From NCBI RefSeq assembly GCF_025153475.1, contig NZ_JANZXA010000012.1:1-64000 (forward strand): 64,000 nucleotides of DNA. Direction: 5' to 3'. Source of the DNA: Novosphingobium mangrovisedimenti. GTDB lineage: Bacteria > Pseudomonadota > Alphaproteobacteria > Sphingomonadales > Sphingomonadaceae. Under the pieces are notes generated by a model. It saw only the letters and a list, made by a program, of their open reading frames with translations. It was not told the origin of the DNA and did no database searches. Numbering within the stretch: the first letter of the stretch is position 1; each line of letters starts with the position of its first letter. Of this stretch, positions 60,686 through 64,000 are shown piece after piece. A program made the position numbers and the translations under genes.

Positions 60686-60830
60686 GATCCTCCCCGGCAC
60701 GGGGAGGGGGACCACCCGAAGGGTGGTGGAGGGGCACGTGCCGCAAAGCGTACCCCCTCTTAGTCCCGGTAAACCGCCTGTGCCCCTCCACCATGCTGCG
60801 CATGGTCCCCCTCCCCCTGTGGGGGAGGAT
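60686..60830. repeat. Three-hairpin palindromic repeat, copy C
   Basis: This is the third copy. The ends are GATCCTCCCC (60686-60695) and GGGGAGGATT (60821-60830), each with a local hairpin (CCTCCCCGGCACGGGGAGG; CTCCCCCTGTGGGGGAG). A long middle stem has GGTGGTGGAGGGGCAC pairing with GTGCCCCTCCACCAT. It starts 3 bases after the aroC stop and its last base is part of the next gene's stop codon. The loop between the central arms is not conserved with copies A and B. Confidence 0.88.
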
Positions 60831-61879
60831 TAATCCATCACGCTGGGCTTGCTCGACCGCTCGATCATGCCCGTCGTGCGCACGCCGTCCCAGGTGTAGA
60901 ACGCATGGGCTTGCTGCACGATCGGCCAGTCCTTGGGCCAGTCCGGCGGCAGCACGTGCCCGCCGCGTGAGCGGGTATTGGTGAAAGTCACGCCGTCGAT
61001 CGCGATGCGCTTGCCTTCCAGCGTTTCAAACACCAGCGGCACCGCCTCCCCGCCCGTCACCAGCTTCCTGAGCCACGGCAGTTGCACCGGGCGCGCGCCG
61101 ACGCGGCGGCCGTCGCTGTCGATCACCCAGGCTTCCTCGTAGGTCGGCTCGCCATCGTCGCGCGGGGGATAGGCATTGAGGCCGAAGCCGCGCCCGTCGG
61201 GGAAGATCGCCGACATCCAGCAGTGCCCGGTGAACCCGGCGAAAGCGCGAAAGCCGGTGCGGCGGATGCGCAGGCCATTGGCCTTGAAGGCATGCGCCTT
61301 GCCATCGACCGTCAGCGTGCCGGTGCAGCGGAAGAGCTGTTCGTAGCGCGGGCTCATGAAATCGCCCTGCTTGCCGCCCATCGCGGCGGCGGCCTCGGGC
61401 GTCATCGTGCCCGGCTGCCAGGGCACGGCGGCCATTTCCATGTCGATGTCGAACGACACGTCGACCCACTTCTTCTCCTTGAAGTCGGGGTTTTCGAGGA
61501 TTTCCTGCGCGCTGGTTTCGGCCACGGGGCCTTCGAAACGCACGGTCCAGCGGCGGAACGGCTCTATGCATTCGAACCACATCGGTCCGGTCGCGCGCAC
61601 CGTGGGCTTGCCGCCGGGACCGATCGCGCTCTGCGTCTCGCCGTCGCCGCGGCGCGAATAGAGACGCCCGTCGGCAAAGGCGATGTCGAGCCACATCTCG
61701 TGCCGGCCCCACTGTTCCGCCACGGCCTCGACCCCCACGCGCATGGCGAAAAGGCCGTTCTCTTCCTCGATCCAGACGTTCACGGCATCGCGCACGCCGT
61801 CCTCCGGGCGCGCATCGAGCACGTATTCGCGTTCCACCGGGATACCGCCGGACAGGTCCGCCAGAGTATCGGTCGCCAT
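60830..61879 (-). CDS. Conserved protein of unknown function (CrtC/AttH-like beta-barrel possible)
   Basis: The 349-residue soluble protein has no signal peptide. It is rich in beta strands with repeated Trp and aromatic patterns (MWFECIEPFRRWTVRFEGPV, WVDVSFDIDMEMAAVPWQPG, GHCWMSAIFPDGRGFGLNAYP). This recalls lipocalin-like CrtC/AttH proteins, several of which are hydratases of terpenoid-type substrates, but no catalytic motif can be named. It is convergent with aroC and stands alone. No function is proposed. Confidence 0.65.
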   Translation of the reverse strand: MATDTLADLSGGIPVEREYVLDARPEDGVRDAVNVWIEEENGLFAMRVGVEAVAEQWGRHEMWLDIAFADGRLYSRRGDGETQSAIGPGGKPTVRATGPMWFECIEPFRRWTVRFEGPVAETSAQEILENPDFKEKKWVDVSFDIDMEMAAVPWQPGTMTPEAAAAMGGKQGDFMSPRYEQLFRCTGTLTVDGKAHAFKANGLRIRRTGFRAFAGFTGHCWMSAIFPDGRGFGLNAYPPRDDGEPTYEEAWVIDSDGRRVGARPVQLPWLRKLVTGGEAVPLVFETLEGKRIAIDGVTFTNTRSRGGHVLPPDWPKDWPIVQQAHAFYTWDGVRTTGMIERSSKPSVMD

Positions 61880-61968
61880 AGCTCTCCCTCCATTCTTGTT
61901 GGAGGCAAGCTGTCACGACGCAGGCGAGAGGTCACGCCCCCGGGCAAGCGCAGGGGCGATATCGGGCC

Positions 61969-62799
61969 TCAAGCGTAGGGCGGCTTGTCGAGGCCCTTGG
62001 GGCTGAGCGTGAAGATCTCGCAACCGTCCTCGGTAATGCCGATCGAGTGCTCGAACTGTGCCGAGAGCGACTTGTCGCGGGTCACGGCGGTCCAGCCGTC
62101 GCTGAGCAGCTTTACCGGCGGCTTGCCGAGGTTGATCATCGGCTCGATGGTGAAGAACATGCCGGGCTTGATCAGCGGCCCTGTGCCGGGACGGCCGGCG
62201 TGGACCACTTCGGGCGCATCGTGGAACAGGCGGCCAAGGCCATGGCCGCAGAATTCGCGCACCACGCCGTAGCGGTTGGACTCGGCATAGGCCTGGATGG
62301 CCGCGCCAATGTCGCCGATGCGGTTGCCGGGCTTGGCCTGCTCGATGCCGATCATCAGGCACTCATAAGTCACTTCGACCAGCCGCCGCGCCTTCAGCGA
62401 GGGCTCGCCCGCGAAGTACATGCGGCTGGAATCGCCGTGCCAGCCATCGAGCAGCGGGGTCACGTCGATATTGAGGATATCGCCTTCCTTCAGCGTCTTT
62501 TCCGAAGGGATGCCGTGACACACGACGTGGTTGATCGAGATGCAGCAGGAATGCGCATAACCGCGATAGCCCAGCGTGGCCGGAACCGCGCCGCCATCCA
62601 GCGTGAGTTCGCGCACCTTGTCGTCGATCGCGGCGGTGGTGACGCCCGGCTGCACCATCGGCGCAATCTCGTCGAGGATTTCGGCCGCGAGCCGCCCTGC
62701 CTTGCGCATGCCCTCGAAGGCTTCGGGGCCATGCAGCTTGATCGTGCCGTCGCGCAGGACGGTTTCGCTTCCGGGTTCTACAATCTGGTATTCGCTCAT
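61969..62799 (-). CDS. map: Type I methionine aminopeptidase
   Basis: This enzyme removes the initiator methionine from nascent proteins. The 276-residue protein has the five metal ligands of the pita-bread fold: NIDVT (Asp), GDSSRMY (Asp), CGHGLGRLFH (His), FTIEPM (Glu) and AQFEHSIGI (Glu), with the substrate His in INHVVCHGIP. A typical N-terminal segment (IKLHGPEAFEGMRKAGRLAAEILD) precedes. The length is normal. It is followed on the same strand by a lipoprotein gene but separated by 37 bases. Confidence 0.96.
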   Translation of the reverse strand: MSEYQIVEPGSETVLRDGTIKLHGPEAFEGMRKAGRLAAEILDEIAPMVQPGVTTAAIDDKVRELTLDGGAVPATLGYRGYAHSCCISINHVVCHGIPSEKTLKEGDILNIDVTPLLDGWHGDSSRMYFAGEPSLKARRLVEVTYECLMIGIEQAKPGNRIGDIGAAIQAYAESNRYGVVREFCGHGLGRLFHDAPEVVHAGRPGTGPLIKPGMFFTIEPMINLGKPPVKLLSDGWTAVTRDKSLSAQFEHSIGITEDGCEIFTLSPKGLDKPPYA

Positions 62800-62836
62800 C
62801 GCGGCTACATAGCGATTTCGCGTGGGAATTGCGAGA

Positions 62837-63706
62837 TCATTGACCGACAGAAAAGCCGGTACGGTACTGCGGCTTGAGCGTGGCCATGACCGCGCCCGTC
62901 ACCGGCAGGGTCACTTCGTAGGTACCTTCGGCATAGGGACCGGCCTCGTAGGGCCCGACGAGGATGCCGATGCGATCGAAGGTCTTGCGGTTCGACGAGC
63001 CGAGAATCAGCGTCTGCGCCACCGGGTCGATGCATTCGCTGAACATCTGCCCGCTGTCACGCTGCACCGGCTCGCCGCGCCGTTTTTCCCGCTGCTTGTC
63101 GAGGGCATCGCAGAAGGGTTCGCGAATCGCATTGCGCAAGGCATCGGTGCTGGTGAACAGGTCGCGCGGCTTGCGCACCGCTTCGCCCCGCCTGTCCCAC
63201 AACAGCGAATTGAAGGCACTCATCCCGTGCGCGCCGCCGGTATAGGTGTAGATCTTCGCCGACAGCGAGAGCCAGCCCGGCAGGTCGGTGACGACTTCCC
63301 ATTTCGCACCGTAGCTGTGCTGATGATAGGGAAAGCCGTCCTTCTGCGCGGCGTTGCGATCATCGCGCGCGGAAGATTCGAGCCGCTCGCGCGCGGCGTG
63401 AAGCTGGGCATCGAGCAGGTCCCTGAAACCGGGAATCGCACCCGCGGCATCGGGATAGGAATAGCTGAATTCATACAGCTCGTTCGATACGTCGACCGAG
63501 CGGCCCGTCGCTGCGGGCACTTCGGGCGGCGCCTCGCTCGGCGCCGCACTCGCCTCGGCGGTCGCTCCGCCGGGAAGCATCGCCTCGTCGTCGGGCACGC
63601 TGGCGACGGCGCTGGCGCTGCCATCGGGCGCAGAATCGCCCCGCCCACCCTGGCAACCGCTTGCGAGTAACAGGACCACCAGCGACCATCGGCCGTATCG
63701 CATCAT
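62837..63706 (-). CDS. DUF3298 / DUF4163-type lipoprotein
   Basis: The 289-residue protein has a lipoprotein signal (SLVVLLLASGC), a low-complexity Ser/Ala/Pro-rich linker (residues 20-65), and a C-terminal DUF4163/DUF3298 region. The TYTGGAHGMSAFNSLLWD and LVGPYEAGPYAEGTYEVTLP motifs are diagnostic for DUF3298 (RsiV-like). RsiV-type anti-sigma factors bind lysozyme through this domain, but no sigma factor is linked here. ATG 63706 and 63703 both fit a GAGAGGA site. It is divergent from the leucyl aminopeptidase family gene. Confidence 0.85.
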   Translation of the reverse strand: MMRYGRWSLVVLLLASGCQGGRGDSAPDGSASAVASVPDDEAMLPGGATAEASAAPSEAPPEVPAATGRSVDVSNELYEFSYSYPDAAGAIPGFRDLLDAQLHAARERLESSARDDRNAAQKDGFPYHQHSYGAKWEVVTDLPGWLSLSAKIYTYTGGAHGMSAFNSLLWDRRGEAVRKPRDLFTSTDALRNAIREPFCDALDKQREKRRGEPVQRDSGQMFSECIDPVAQTLILGSSNRKTFDRIGILVGPYEAGPYAEGTYEVTLPVTGAVMATLKPQYRTGFSVGQ

Positions 63707-63752
63707 TTTTCCTCTCGCGCTTGAGCTCACGGGGAGGCTAGAGAAACAGCCC

Positions 63753-64000
63753 ATGAGCGACAAGAACGCATTGATCCAGCCCGATCGCGGCCAGACGGCC
63801 ATCTCCATCCATCTCGTCGACAAGGACGGGCTGGAAGCCTTCCTGAAGGAGCGCACGCCCGCCCAGCGCGCCGCGCTCGCCGCGCACAAGTTCGAGGCAG
63901 ACGGCTACGACTATGCCATCATGCCCGATGGCGAGGACTGGGCCATCGCCGCCGGCGTCGCCAATACCGCCGATCTTTCGAGCTGGTGCCTGGCCAAGCT
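63753..64000 (+). CDS. Leucyl aminopeptidase family protein (M17), N-terminal fragment
   Basis: An open frame of 82 codons runs off the window. The start SDKNALIQPDRGQTAISIHLVDKDG and the later IAAGVANTADLSSWCLAKL match the N-terminal domain of a sphingomonad M17 aminopeptidase family. The catalytic metal-binding domain lies beyond the window, so activity cannot be judged. No strong ribosome site precedes the ATG; GGGGAGG lies 16 bases upstream. Confidence 0.8.
   Translation, partial: MSDKNALIQPDRGQTAISIHLVDKDGLEAFLKERTPAQRAALAAHKFEADGYDYAIMPDGEDWAIAAGVANTADLSSWCLAK

Noticed and set aside
1..64000. CRISPR arrays, tRNA or rRNA genes, prophage modules and known riboswitches
   Set aside because: No regularly spaced repeats, cloverleaf-like tRNA sequence, conserved rRNA segments, phage structural genes or recognised riboswitch motifs were seen.

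Overview
The window is GC-rich, densely coded chromosomal DNA of an alphaproteobacterium. The gene set (NodT-type RND efflux, LLM oxidoreductase beside a sulfotransferase, HflKC-DegP, lysC divergent from ubiG, a PBP1A-type synthase, palindromic intergenic repeats) and the protein style point to a sphingomonad such as Novosphingobium. That placement is an inference from recognised families, not from a marker gene. No rRNA, tRNA, CRISPR array or prophage was seen, and no gap above 300 bases lacks a gene.

Region 1 (1-7.2 kb): the terminal repeats of an IS21-like element lie at the left edge. A LysR regulator follows, then a complete tripartite RND efflux operon (adaptor, permease, outer-membrane lipoprotein).

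Region 2 (7.2-26.7 kb): an accessory catabolic island. It holds two SDRs, a LuxR-type regulator, an LLM flavin oxidoreductase, a sulfotransferase, a TIM-barrel isomerase, a DUF1214-like protein and a DHA2 exporter. On the minus strand is an operon of acyl-CoA dehydrogenase, CitE-like lyase, class I CoA-transferase and enoyl-CoA hydratase. Divergent to it are a CaiB CoA-transferase, an unusual ThDP enzyme and an aldehyde dehydrogenase. A MarR-type regulator closes the island. Together these suggest uptake/efflux, CoA activation, beta-oxidation-like steps and C-C cleavage of an unidentified organic acid. Gaps inside the island carry palindromic repeats and candidate operators.

Region 3 (26.8-43 kb): mostly housekeeping. 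It contains ferrochelatase, an orphan molybdenum hydroxylase subunit, Mrp, HflK-HflC-DegP (membrane protein quality control), a class A PBP, MsrB, a CorA/ZntB transporter, a diguanylate cyclase, NfeD plus an SPFH protein, a Tat-exported dienelactone hydrolase-like lipoprotein and a degenerate phosphatase.

Region 4 (43-53 kb): small-molecule enzymes (SDR, alpha/beta hydrolase, VOC, PurU, nitronate monooxygenase, a second CoA-transferase) mixed with two further GGDEF proteins. A divergent GIY-YIG / DUF2239-SnoaL pair is separated by a perfect 23-bp inverted repeat, the most striking regulatory signal in the window.

Region 5 (53-64 kb): lysC, ubiG, a membrane protein, a dihydrodipicolinate reductase-like enzyme, a tightly overlapping nicotinamide-riboside salvage operon (PnuC and ribosylnicotinamide kinase, with an ArsC-like and an ABM protein), aroC, a protein of unknown function, map, a DUF3298-type lipoprotein and the start of a leucyl aminopeptidase family gene that runs off the end.
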